A stretch of 42,185 nt of DNA. Source: Bacteroidales bacterium (GTDB taxonomy: Bacteria; Bacteroidota; Bacteroidia; Bacteroidales; UBA932). Positions within the stretch are counted from its first letter, which is position 1. Every line of letters starts with the position of its first letter. Below, piece after piece: positions 9,189-17,093 of this stretch. A model generated the notes under the pieces. It was not told where the DNA came from. It saw only the letters and a program-made list of their open reading frames with translations, and made no database searches. Made by a program: the position numbers and the translations under genes. The stretch spans positions 1-42,185 of the forward strand of contig JAFYTP010000044.1 of assembly GCA_017558775.1 (NCBI GenBank), read 5' to 3'.

Positions 9189-10382
9189 ATGAAGAGGTTT
9201 TTCCTTTTTCTGGCGGTAGCTTTCACCGCTCTTGACTGTTTCGCGCAGACCCGCGACTGGGTCACCACCTGGGCCACCGCCCTGCAAATCGCCGAACCGC
9301 ACAACCGCCCGCCGGAGCCCGGCCTGGCCGCGAACTCCTTCCGGCAGATCGTGCAGGTTTCCATCGGCGGTAAAGCCATCCGGCTGCACCTGTCGAACCT
9401 GTTCAACGCGGATCCGACGGATATCCTGGGCGTGGAAGTCGCCGTGGCCAAGACGATGGGCGCGAGCCCGGAAATCGACGAAAGCACGACCGTCAAACTG
9501 ACCTTCGACGGTCACCCGTCCGTGACGATGGCGCCGGGCGCTTCCGTGGTCTCCGATCCGGTTCCCTTCCCGCTGGAAGACCGGATGAATCTGGCGATTA
9601 CGATCCAGTACGGGCGGATCTCATCGACCCTCCTGACCAGCCATCCGGGTTCCCGGACGACGTCCTATATCGCGGACGGGTACACCTCTGATTTCTCCGC
9701 GCCGATTGCCGAGACAAATCATTGGTACACCATCAGTTCCATTGACGTGAAGCCTCGCCGAAAGAGCGCCGCAATCGCCGTGCTCGGCGATTCCATCACC
9801 GATGGCCGCGGCACCACGACGAACGGGCAGGACCGCTGGACGGACCAGCTGTCCAAGTCCCTGCTCTCCGATCCCGCCACCCGGAACCTTTCCGTGCTGA
9901 ACTTCGGCCTGGGCGGCAACTGCATCCTGCGCGGCGGCCTCGGCCCCACCGGACAGAGCCGCTACGCCCGTGACCTCTTCGGCCATCCCGGCGTCAAGTA
10001 TGTCATTCTGTTTGAGGGAACTAACGATCTCGGCGGCAGCCGCAACGGCATGGCCACCGCGGAAGGGATCAAAGAGGTGTGGGCGAAGATTGTCGAGGAG
10101 GCGCACGCCATGGGCATCAAGGTCTTCGGCGCCACCGTCACGCCCGTCCGGGGCAACGGCTACTATTCCCCGGACCACGAGGCGGGCCGCGTCGCCCTGA
10201 ACGAATGGATCCGCACGAGCGGCGTTTTCGACGGGGTCATCGACTTTGACAAGATGGTGGCGGACCCGAACCAGCCCGACCGGCTGGACCCGGCCTTCCT
10301 GTACGAGAACGACTGGCTGCACCTGAATGCCGCCGGTTACGAGAAAATGGGCTGGGGCATCGACCGGAAACTATTCCGGTAA
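9189..10382 (+). CDS. SGNH/GDSL esterase, XynE-like (probable acetylxylan esterase)
   Basis: A periplasmic or secreted carbohydrate esterase of 397 residues. The start at 9189 follows GH67 by 10 bp and opens a signal peptide, MKRFFLFLAVAFTALDCFAQ. The N-terminal part begins with the RDWVTTWATALQ stretch typical of this subgroup. The SGNH blocks are all visible: GDSITDG (nucleophile Ser202), GLGGN (oxyanion Gly), GTND (oxyanion Asn), and DWLH with Asp375 and His378. The closest family I recognise is the XynE-like SGNH group, named after an esterase in the P. bryantii xylanase cluster. The likely role is to remove acetyl groups from xylan or xylo-oligosaccharides so that glycosidases can act. 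It overlaps the convergent DUF6057-like gene by 12 bp. Substrate is inferred from family and context. Confidence 0.9.
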   Translation: MKRFFLFLAVAFTALDCFAQTRDWVTTWATALQIAEPHNRPPEPGLAANSFRQIVQVSIGGKAIRLHLSNLFNADPTDILGVEVAVAKTMGASPEIDESTTVKLTFDGHPSVTMAPGASVVSDPVPFPLEDRMNLAITIQYGRISSTLLTSHPGSRTTSYIADGYTSDFSAPIAETNHWYTISSIDVKPRRKSAAIAVLGDSITDGRGTTTNGQDRWTDQLSKSLLSDPATRNLSVLNFGLGGNCILRGGLGPTGQSRYARDLFGHPGVKYVILFEGTNDLGGSRNGMATAEGIKEVWAKIVEEAHAMGIKVFGATVTPVRGNGYYSPDHEAGRVALNEWIRTSGVFDGVIDFDKMVADPNQPDRLDPAFLYENDWLHLNAAGYEKMGWGIDRKLFR

Positions 10383-11789
10383 CTGCTCGTTCATCATCCT
10401 CCAGTAGTAATACCAGTAGGTGTTCTTGAAGGCGGTCGGATTCTTTCCGAAGCGCCCCATCCGGTCCACGTTCGAGACATCGACCCCATAGCCGGCGACC
10501 TCTTCCGGGGTCAGCCGGCCTTGCTGGCTGAGCCAGATGAGGATGGCTTCGTGGTACAAGCGGGCGGGAATCCGGTCCGGCTCGTAATCCCGGATGAAAC
10601 TATCCAGGTCGTAGCACAGCAAATCATAGCAAAGCAGATAGTTGCGGGCCGTCACATTGGTGGAATCCGCTTCGAGCAGCCCCAGCAGGACGGCTCTCGG
10701 ATTCTCCGCCTGGTGGACGAAATCCTTTCCGGTCAATTTTGCCCGGTCTTCCGCCAGTTTTTCCTGAAGGGAACCATCCTGGCGTCCGGGCATCATGCGC
10801 CGGGCCCATTTCCGGTAAAACAGCGTCCCGCTGAGCATATTCAAGTATTTCTGTGCGGCGGCGTCTTCGCCCGTGATCAGGTTCACCCGGGCCAGCCGGG
10901 TGACAAAGCGGACACCCGTGTGCCGGGGAGATGCCTGCAAAGAAGTGATGGCGCTCTGCTCCGCCATCGTCATATCCCCCAGCTGGAACCAGGCCTCCCC
11001 CGCTAAAGTGTTGGTGAAAATCGCCCGGTCAGCCGAGACCGGGAAAAGGAGGGAAAATTGGTGATTCTGCGAGTGATTGAGCAGCGCGTTCCCCAAGTTC
11101 CCTTTCATCGCTTGGGCGAGATTGTAGCAGTAGCTCGCCTCCTCCATGTACAGGTCTTTCTCCGAGAGTTTCAGGACCTTGTCCCAATGCTCCCGGGAAA
11201 CCTCGATGTCCAGGCCAATCATCCGTTCGTCATCCAGCTTGGGTGTGCCCCATAGCCGACCGTATTGCGGATGATACGGAGAAGCGAGTGCCCATGCTCC
11301 GAAAGCGAGAAAAACCGCCACGGCGGCGCCCTGGAGCCAGACCCGCTTGAACTGCAGCGCAAGCAACACCAGAGAAAGATACCCTAGGACAACAAGCGTA
11401 TAGCAAGTCATATAGTTGTTGCCGGTTTCCCGCATAAATGACCACAAGAAGACGACCGCCGCGATGATCAGGGAAGGCCAATGGCTCAGGAAGCGCCGGC
11501 AGATCCGGTACATGACCATGCCGATGGCCGTCAGCAGCAGCGCCACGAGGAGTGGTCCGACGACCGGAAGGCCGAAAAACTGCTCCAGGAAATCGCCGCC
11601 CAGCCGGGCCAGCCAGCCGGCACCCCGGTAGGTCCGGGCGATATGGTCACCGTCCCAGAGGAACAGGTCCAACTGCTCCCGCCGCATCAGGTGGTAGGGG
11701 TAGGCGAACTGGAAGAAAAAGAAGCTTCCGAGGAACGCCAGGGCCGTGCAGATGGGGCCGGAATGCAATCTGTCTGCCTTCATGATCAT
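10371..11789 (-). CDS. DUF6057-like polytopic membrane protein, copy 1
   Basis: Function unknown. Residues 1-175 hold five predicted membrane helices (around SFFFFQFAYPYHLM, VVGPLLVALLLTAIGMVMY, SLIIAAVVFLWSFM, TLVVLGYLSLVLLAL and AAVAVFLAFGAWALA). About 290 helical, TPR-like residues follow (AWFQLGDMTMAEQSAITSLQ, GEDAAAQKYLNMLSGTLFY). It is clearly paralogous to the gene at 35087-36517: blocks such as RMIGLD, EASYCYNLA, LAGEAWFQ and MPGRQD are shared in order. I match it from memory to the Bacteroidales family DUF6057. Two in-frame ATGs, at 11789 and 11783, are possible starts. It lies downstream of susD but behind a terminator and has its own promoter at 11794-11824. Unlike copy 2, no CxxCH lipoprotein gene follows it; its end overlaps the esterase gene by 12 bp. 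Confidence 0.75.
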   Translation of the reverse strand: MIMKADRLHSGPICTALAFLGSFFFFQFAYPYHLMRREQLDLFLWDGDHIARTYRGAGWLARLGGDFLEQFFGLPVVGPLLVALLLTAIGMVMYRICRRFLSHWPSLIIAAVVFLWSFMRETGNNYMTCYTLVVLGYLSLVLLALQFKRVWLQGAAVAVFLAFGAWALASPYHPQYGRLWGTPKLDDERMIGLDIEVSREHWDKVLKLSEKDLYMEEASYCYNLAQAMKGNLGNALLNHSQNHQFSLLFPVSADRAIFTNTLAGEAWFQLGDMTMAEQSAITSLQASPRHTGVRFVTRLARVNLITGEDAAAQKYLNMLSGTLFYRKWARRMMPGRQDGSLQEKLAEDRAKLTGKDFVHQAENPRAVLLGLLEADSTNVTARNYLLCYDLLCYDLDSFIRDYEPDRIPARLYHEAILIWLSQQGRLTPEEVAGYGVDVSNVDRMGRFGKNPTAFKNTYWYYYWRMMNEQLPE

Positions 11790-11793
11790 GCTG

Positions 11794-11824
11794 CAAAGAT
11801 GGGCTTAATTTCGCACTTTTCAAA
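11794..11824 (-). promoter_or_regulatory. Promoter of DUF6057-like copy 1
   Basis: Read on the minus strand, TTTG (11824-11821) is followed after exactly 19 bp by CATCTTTG (11801-11794), one base from TAnnTTTG. The last G is only 4 nt from the first ATG (11789), so the transcript would be leaderless or begin within the first codons; the ATG at 11783 may then be the one used. It sits just beyond the susD terminator, so copy 1 can be expressed independently of susCD. Confidence 0.6.
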
Positions 11825-11828
11825 AGAG

Positions 11829-11857
11829 AAAGGGCGGCTTCTCCATAGCCGCCCTTT
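11829..11857 (-). terminator. Hairpin terminator behind susD
   Basis: A perfect 10-bp inverted repeat, AAAGGGCGGC at 11829-11838 and GCCGCCCTTT at 11848-11857, with a 9-nt loop. It begins 54 nt past the susD stop. On the minus strand the stem is followed by ctcttttg, a short pyrimidine-rich tail. It is the only strong intrinsic terminator I found in the window. Confidence 0.8.
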
Positions 11858-11911
11858 CCGTCCATACCAATCTATTATACCAATTATATTAACCTTATAT
11901 GGACTTGGCTC

Positions 11912-13837
11912 TTATTTGACGGGATAACCCGGATTCTGATAGGCTTCCTTCGCGGCGTCATCCATCTGCATGTTATCCAGCTGACCCTGCGGGATCGGGC
12001 GGAGATAGTGGAACTTCTGGATGGTGCGCGTAACGGTCGCCGGGGTGTGATCGGCCTTACCGGGGCCGCAGATCGTGTACTTGGCGGCGCGCTTGTCCCA
12101 AGTCTGCGTACGGACCAGGTCGAACCAGCGGAAACCGTCGCCGAAGTACTCGCGCATGCGCTCGTCGAGGAGGTAGTCGATGGTGATGGTCGACGGCGTA
12201 GCGGCGGTCAGATCAGCGCTGAAATCAGCGTCGTAAGGCTCGTCCCAGTTGACCTTGTAGGACCACTTGCCGGCGCGGGCGCGCAGGACGTTGACGAGGT
12301 CGCGGGCGGACTTGCTGCCAGTGGCACCCTTGACGGCGGCCTCCGCGGCGATGAAGAAGAACTCGGAGAACTTGGCGATGTTGAACGGACGCGTGTGGGC
12401 GGCGTTCGGCTGGCCGGTTCCGCTCGTGTTGGTGCGGTACGGGCCGAGCTTCCAGATCTTCGGGTACATCAGGCGGCTGACACCGCTCGGATTCACCACG
12501 TAGTAGTCGTAGTTGGGGCTCACGCCGAGCATGGAGATACCGGCGTCGTTGCTGTACTGCACGCTGGCGTCTTCCTCGTCAAGATACACCAGGAAAGCCT
12601 GGTTCTTGCCGATGTGGGCGTTGTTCGGGCCGACGACGTACTCCGCCGGATTGCCGCCGCGGTCCCAGTTGGTGCGGAAGACATAGACGAAGGTGCCGTC
12701 ATAGCGGGAATCCTTGTCACGGTCGATGAAGGTGGCGATGGCCTCCTGGGTCGGAGCCATACGGCTCCAGGGACGGCCGCAGTACTGCTGGTCGGTACGG
12801 AGCACCGGGTTGATGCGGGCGCCGGTGTTGGCATCGGCCTGCATGTTCGGATAGTTCCAGTTCATCATCCAGCCGGCGAAGTTGTCCATGCCGCCACCAC
12901 CGCTGTAGCTGAGGCTGGCGCCGTTGTACTGCTCGGAATCCTCGGTATGGTCGGCATAGAGCATGATCTCCTGGTTGCGGTCGTGGGCGCCGTCGCTCAC
13001 CTCATAGAAGTGCTCCATCAGGCCGTAGGGGCCCGGGTTGTTGATACCCTGCAGGGACAGGTCATAGGCCTGCTGGAAGTACCACTTGGCGTCGTGGCCG
13101 TCCGGATCGGTGCGGCTGCACTCCGGATAGGTCGGGATCTGGTTCGGGTTCTCCAGCCACCAGGCATAGGTCAGATAGGCCTTGGCCAGGTACAGGCGGG
13201 CGACGTTCTGGGTGAGGGTGCCCGTCAGACGGGGATTCACGGGAAGGTCGTTCATCGCGGTCACGAGGTCCGGGAAGATGGCCTTGGTATAAACCTCAGG
13301 CACGGTGTTGCGCACGGACTCGCGGACCGGCTTGCTGTTGAAAGCGAGTTCGCCGGCGCCCAGGTCGAGCGGCACGCCGCCGAACGTCTGGACGAGCTGG
13401 AAGTAGTCGAAGGCGCGGAAGAAGCGGGCCTCGGCGATCATCGCCTTGTCCAGGCCCACGGCCTCGGCGTTCTCGATGATGCCGCTGGCGGTGTTGATAT
13501 ACGTGAAGGCGTTGCCCCAGAGGTTGTCACTGCGGGAGGTGCTGGCGTTCAGGGTGCCGGCGTCGGACATGTCGGCGTCCTTGAAGTTGCCGTCGGCGGA
13601 CTGGCCCCAGGTGGCCTCGTCGGTACCGGTGGTCAGGATGTTATAGTAGTAACCGTTGCCGTAGAGGTAGCGGAGCTGGCCGTACAGGGCGGTCAGACCG
13701 CCTTCCACACCCATCGAGGTGGTGAAGAAATCCGGGGTATAGTTGGTCTTCGGGTGCTCCTCGAGGATCTTCGTGCAGGAAGAGAGGGCGAGGGCGGCTC
13801 CGGCGATACCCAATGCGATTTTAGCAATATTTTTCAT
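11912..13837 (-). CDS. susD: SusD/RagB-type glycan-binding lipoprotein
   Basis: A surface lipoprotein that captures oligosaccharides and forms the lid of the SusC transporter. It has 641 residues with an SPII signal MKNIAKIALGIAGAALALSSC (lipidated Cys21), then the usual SusD start (TKILEEHPKTNYTPDFFTTS). Helical TPR segments contain the family phrase AEARFFRAFDYFQLVQTFGGVPL at about residues 135-157. The C-terminal part has LLDERMREYFGDGFRWFDLVRTQTW and ends YLRPIPQGQLDNM...QNPGY, which is typical. The start lies 13 bp past the SusC stop, so the two form one operon, closed by the hairpin at 11829-11857. The genetic context of GH10, GH67, GH115 and GH43 points to xylan oligosaccharides, but specificity cannot be read from sequence. 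Confidence 0.96.
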   Translation of the reverse strand: MKNIAKIALGIAGAALALSSCTKILEEHPKTNYTPDFFTTSMGVEGGLTALYGQLRYLYGNGYYYNILTTGTDEATWGQSADGNFKDADMSDAGTLNASTSRSDNLWGNAFTYINTASGIIENAEAVGLDKAMIAEARFFRAFDYFQLVQTFGGVPLDLGAGELAFNSKPVRESVRNTVPEVYTKAIFPDLVTAMNDLPVNPRLTGTLTQNVARLYLAKAYLTYAWWLENPNQIPTYPECSRTDPDGHDAKWYFQQAYDLSLQGINNPGPYGLMEHFYEVSDGAHDRNQEIMLYADHTEDSEQYNGASLSYSGGGGMDNFAGWMMNWNYPNMQADANTGARINPVLRTDQQYCGRPWSRMAPTQEAIATFIDRDKDSRYDGTFVYVFRTNWDRGGNPAEYVVGPNNAHIGKNQAFLVYLDEEDASVQYSNDAGISMLGVSPNYDYYVVNPSGVSRLMYPKIWKLGPYRTNTSGTGQPNAAHTRPFNIAKFSEFFFIAAEAAVKGATGSKSARDLVNVLRARAGKWSYKVNWDEPYDADFSADLTAATPSTITIDYLLDERMREYFGDGFRWFDLVRTQTWDKRAAKYTICGPGKADHTPATVTRTIQKFHYLRPIPQGQLDNMQMDDAAKEAYQNPGYPVK

Positions 13838-13850
13838 GTCGCGGATTCGT

Positions 13851-16800
13851 TTAGAAGGTTAAATTCACACCGAAGAGGATGTTGCGGGTGTTCGGCGTAT
13901 TGTAGCCCACATAGGACAGACGGCTCGGGCCCGGACGGCCGGAAGCGGTGGAACCGCCGTTGGCGTTGGGTTCCGGATCGAGGCCGGTCTCGCGGGTATA
14001 GTCGGAGAAGAGCACGATGCCCGGGTTCTGCAGGGTGGTGTAGACACGGAGATTGTCGATGCCGGCGCGCTTCAGGGCAGGGATCTTGTCGAAGCGGTAG
14101 CCGAGCGTGATCGTGCGGATCTTCAGGTAGGAGCCGTCGAAGTAAGCCAGGGTGGAGGCGTACTTGGGGTTGTCGCTGCTCACGAGGGAGCCCGGACGCG
14201 GATAGTGTGCGTTCTTGTTCTCCGGGGTCCAGTAGTCGACGTCAATCTGGCCACGGCGGCCGGTGAGCATGTTCAGGTAGGAGTTGCCGCTGTGCAGGGA
14301 GGACAGCAGGATGCCGCCCGCCTGGAAGGCGCCGATGACGGAGAACTCGAGGTTCTTCCAAGTCACGTTGGTGTTGAAACCGCCCTGGAAGGTGGCCTCG
14401 GCGTTGATCGGAACGCGGTCGTTGGAGTCGATGGCGCGCACGGGGGCGCCGTTCTCGTCGTATTCGCCGTGGTACTTGACCTTGATGGTGCCGATGGCCT
14501 GCTTCATACCGTTGACTTCGGTGCTGGGCTCGAGGATGTCCATGTAGGGATCGCCCTCCTGCCACAGACCGTCGTACTCGTAGTCGTAGAGGCAGTTCAG
14601 CGGATAACCGACGAACCAGGCGTTGCCTTCGTCGCGCTCGGTACCATCGGCCAGGGCGACGAGCTTGTTGCGGTTGGCGTAGATGTTCATGCCGGCGGTC
14701 CAGGTCCAGTCACGGGTTTCGAGGATGGTGCCGTTGAGGGTGAGTTCGAGACCACGGTTCTGGGTCGCGCCGATGTTGGCGGTGGTGGAGCTCACGCCGG
14801 AGGTGGAAGGCAGGCCGAGGTTGAGGAGGATGTCCTTCGTGGCCACGCGGTAGTGCTCGAGGGTACCGCGGAGACGGCCCTTGAAGAAGCTGAAGTCGAG
14901 ACCGAAGTTCCAGGTCTGGGAATACTCCCAGCCGAGGTCCTCGTTCGGTAGGGTGGACACATAGTAACCGGTGCCGTAGTTCGAGCCGAAGTTGTACACC
15001 ATCGTGCTCAGACGGCCGAGGGTGGCGTAGGCGGCGATGGCCTGGTTGGAGGTTTCACCGTAGCCGACGCGGAGTTTCAGTTCGTCCAGCCAGCCGCGGG
15101 TGCTGCTCATGAAGGACTCGTTGTGGATGTTCCAACCGACGGAGACGGCCGGGTAGGTGTGCCACTTGTGGCCGGTGGCCAGGCGGGAGGAAGCGTCGGA
15201 ACGGACAGCCGCGGAGAACATGTAGCGGTCGTCATAGGTGTACATGAGACGGCCCATGTAGGAGATGAGGCCGGTCTGCGTGTAGCTGCCGCCGTTCACG
15301 GTGATGTCGGAGGCCACGGCGCTGCCGATGTTGTAGTACTGGAAGAGTTCGTTCGGGATGTTCTTACCGGAGATGGACTGGCCGGTGGAGGTCGTCTGCT
15401 CGGCGGAATAGAGGCCGACGGCGTTCACGCGGTGCTTGCCGAAGATCTTGTCATAGGTGAGCAGGTTCTCGACCGTCCAGTTGCGGGTGTCGTTGAAGGA
15501 CCAGGAGGCGCCGTTGGGGTTGGTGGCGGAGCCGTTCACGCCCACGCCGGTGAAGGAACCGCCCTTGGAGTTGCGGTAGTTCAGGCCCACGCTGGCCTTG
15601 TAGGAGAGGCCGTCGATCCAGGGGAAGTAGAACTGGAGATAGCCGGTGTTGTAGGTGGCGATGGACTTGGACTCGTTCACCCAGACACCCTGGGCGGTGA
15701 GGTCTACCACGCGCTCGCGCGTTACGATATATTGATCGTTATCGGAAGGCATGTTGATGCGCCACTTGAGGTTGCCGTCCGTGTCGTAGGGAACCACGAG
15801 CGGGGACTTGGACAGGGCGGCGTACATGTCGACCTGGTTACCGGTGTTGGTGGCGTAGCTGGTGTTGGTGGAGAAACCGATGCGGAACCACTGGCCGATG
15901 CGCTGGTCCACGCCGCCGCTCAGGGCGATGCGGTCGTATCCCTGGGTGGGGATGACGGCTTCGTCATTGTAATAGGTGGCGCCGAAGCGGTAGCTGCCGC
16001 TCTTGGTGCCGCCGGAAACGTTGAGGTCGTAGTTCTGGGTGTAGCCGGTGCGGTAGAGGAGATCCTGCCAATCGGTGTACTGGTCGTCGGACTCGTCCAG
16101 GGTGTTGGTGTACTGGCCGGCCATCTGACGCATCTTGATGTACTTCTCACGCGGCATCATCGGGTACTTGACGGCCTTCTTGACAGTCGCATAGGAGTTG
16201 AAGGAAATCTTCGGAGCCTGGCCCTCGACACCCTTGTAGGTGGTGATGAGGATGACACCGTTGGCACCGCGGGAACCGTAGATGGCGGTGGAGGCGGCGT
16301 CCTTGAGGATGTCCATGCTCTTGATGTCGCTCGTGGAGATGTCCGTGAGGGAACCCATGAACGGCATGCCGTCCAACACGATGAGCGGGTCGTTGGAAGC
16401 GGACAGGGAACGCTGGCCGCGGATGCGGATCTGCATCGAGGAACCCGGCTTGGAGTTGGTCTGGGTCATCTCGACACCGGCGACGCGGCCTTCGAGGGCG
16501 CGCGTGACGTCACCGGCGGGGACGGCGCGGAGGTTGTCACCGCCCACGGAGACGATGGAACCGGTCACGTCCGTGCGACGCGCGGTACCATAACCGATCA
16601 CGACGGTGGCGTCGAGCTGCTCGGCGTCATCGGCGAGGACGATGTCGATCCGGCCACGCGCCTGCACGGGAATCTGTACGGTGGTGTAGCCCATGCAGGA
16701 CACTTCTAGAGTCGCGGACGGACTCACCTGGAGGGCATACGTACCGTCGACACCCGTGACGGCGCCGGTCGAAGAGTTGACAACCATCACGGCAGCGCCG

Positions 16801-16925
16801 GGGATGGCCACTCCGCTCTCGTCCGTAACCGTACCGGTGACGCGGATGGTCTGCGCGAGGGCGAAGACCGGCAGCATCAGGGCGACAGCCAGGGACGCAA
16901 GCGTTTTCTTAAGGTTAATTCGCAT
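13851..16925 (-). CDS. susC: SusC-type TonB-dependent transporter
   Basis: An outer-membrane oligosaccharide importer of 1024 residues, a normal SusC length. The order is: signal peptide to about residue 25 (ALAQ); CarbopepD_reg_2 domain with GTVTDESGVAIPGA and VSCMGYTTVQ; TonB box and plug (TVVIGYGTARRTDVTGSI, then the plug phrase LIVLDGMPF, and SIDILKDA-like SMDILKDAASTAIYGSRGANGVI); then the 22-strand barrel ending in the C-terminal aromatic signature ILFGVNLTF. It pairs with the SusD gene 13 bp downstream. The divergent partner is HTCS-2 and the shared gap holds a -7 box and a 14-bp palindrome. By context it imports xylan-derived oligosaccharides. The SusC identity is certain; the substrate is inferred. 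Confidence 0.96.
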   Translation of the reverse strand: MRINLKKTLASLAVALMLPVFALAQTIRVTGTVTDESGVAIPGAAVMVVNSSTGAVTGVDGTYALQVSPSATLEVSCMGYTTVQIPVQARGRIDIVLADDAEQLDATVVIGYGTARRTDVTGSIVSVGGDNLRAVPAGDVTRALEGRVAGVEMTQTNSKPGSSMQIRIRGQRSLSASNDPLIVLDGMPFMGSLTDISTSDIKSMDILKDAASTAIYGSRGANGVILITTYKGVEGQAPKISFNSYATVKKAVKYPMMPREKYIKMRQMAGQYTNTLDESDDQYTDWQDLLYRTGYTQNYDLNVSGGTKSGSYRFGATYYNDEAVIPTQGYDRIALSGGVDQRIGQWFRIGFSTNTSYATNTGNQVDMYAALSKSPLVVPYDTDGNLKWRINMPSDNDQYIVTRERVVDLTAQGVWVNESKSIATYNTGYLQFYFPWIDGLSYKASVGLNYRNSKGGSFTGVGVNGSATNPNGASWSFNDTRNWTVENLLTYDKIFGKHRVNAVGLYSAEQTTSTGQSISGKNIPNELFQYYNIGSAVASDITVNGGSYTQTGLISYMGRLMYTYDDRYMFSAAVRSDASSRLATGHKWHTYPAVSVGWNIHNESFMSSTRGWLDELKLRVGYGETSNQAIAAYATLGRLSTMVYNFGSNYGTGYYVSTLPNEDLGWEYSQTWNFGLDFSFFKGRLRGTLEHYRVATKDILLNLGLPSTSGVSSTTANIGATQNRGLELTLNGTILETRDWTWTAGMNIYANRNKLVALADGTERDEGNAWFVGYPLNCLYDYEYDGLWQEGDPYMDILEPSTEVNGMKQAIGTIKVKYHGEYDENGAPVRAIDSNDRVPINAEATFQGGFNTNVTWKNLEFSVIGAFQAGGILLSSLHSGNSYLNMLTGRRGQIDVDYWTPENKNAHYPRPGSLVSSDNPKYASTLAYFDGSYLKIRTITLGYRFDKIPALKRAGIDNLRVYTTLQNPGIVLFSDYTRETGLDPEPNANGGSTASGRPGPSRLSYVGYNTPNTRNILFGVNLTF

Positions 16926-16973
16926 AGTGATTTAGAATTTAATGTTGATTAAGTTGGTCAGCTTGGGTTTTTG

Positions 16974-16981
16974 CAAAAATA
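16974..16981 (-). promoter_or_regulatory. -7 promoter element of susCD
   Basis: Minus-strand TATTTTTG matches TAnnTTTG and ends 48 nt before the susC ATG at 16925. The expected -33 position holds no TTTG. A perfect palindrome (16989-17002) instead fills the -33 to -7 interval. Confidence 0.65.
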
Positions 16982-16988
16982 GAGTCTT

Positions 16989-17002
16989 TGCAAACGTTTG
17001 CA
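16989..17002. promoter_or_regulatory. 14-bp palindromic operator candidate TGCAAACGTTTGCA
   Basis: A perfect 14-bp palindrome with central CG, starting 7 bp upstream of the susC -7 box. The form is that of LacI/GalR-family operators; the E. coli PurR site has the same GCAAACGTTTGC core. No LacI-family gene is in the window. A factor bound here would overlap RNA polymerase at the susC promoter, which suggests repression. An HTCS site is an alternative reading. Confidence 0.5.
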
Positions 17003-17044
17003 CACTCCGGATGTAACAATAGTTATAAGATTTGTTCCATGCCG

Positions 17045-17074
17045 TTTGAGAGTCGAAAAGAATTAGTATTTTTG
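17045..17074 (+). promoter_or_regulatory. Promoter of HTCS-2
   Basis: TTTG at 17045-17048, an 18-bp spacer, and TATTTTTG at 17067-17074: a full Bacteroidota promoter, ending 19 nt before the HTCS-2 start codon. A complete -33/-7 pair fits steady low-level expression of a sensor. Confidence 0.7.
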
Positions 17075-17093
17075 TACCAAACCCGAAACAAAA

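Noticed and set aside
11829-11857. Attenuator or riboswitch of DUF6057-1
   Set aside because: The hairpin lies upstream of the DUF6057-1 promoter, so it belongs to the susD transcript end.
12008-16709. Long plus-strand open frames across susD and susC (700 and 528 codons)
   Set aside because: Shadow frames of the minus-strand SusC/SusD genes, rich in Gly/Val/Ala with no start signal or recognisable domain.
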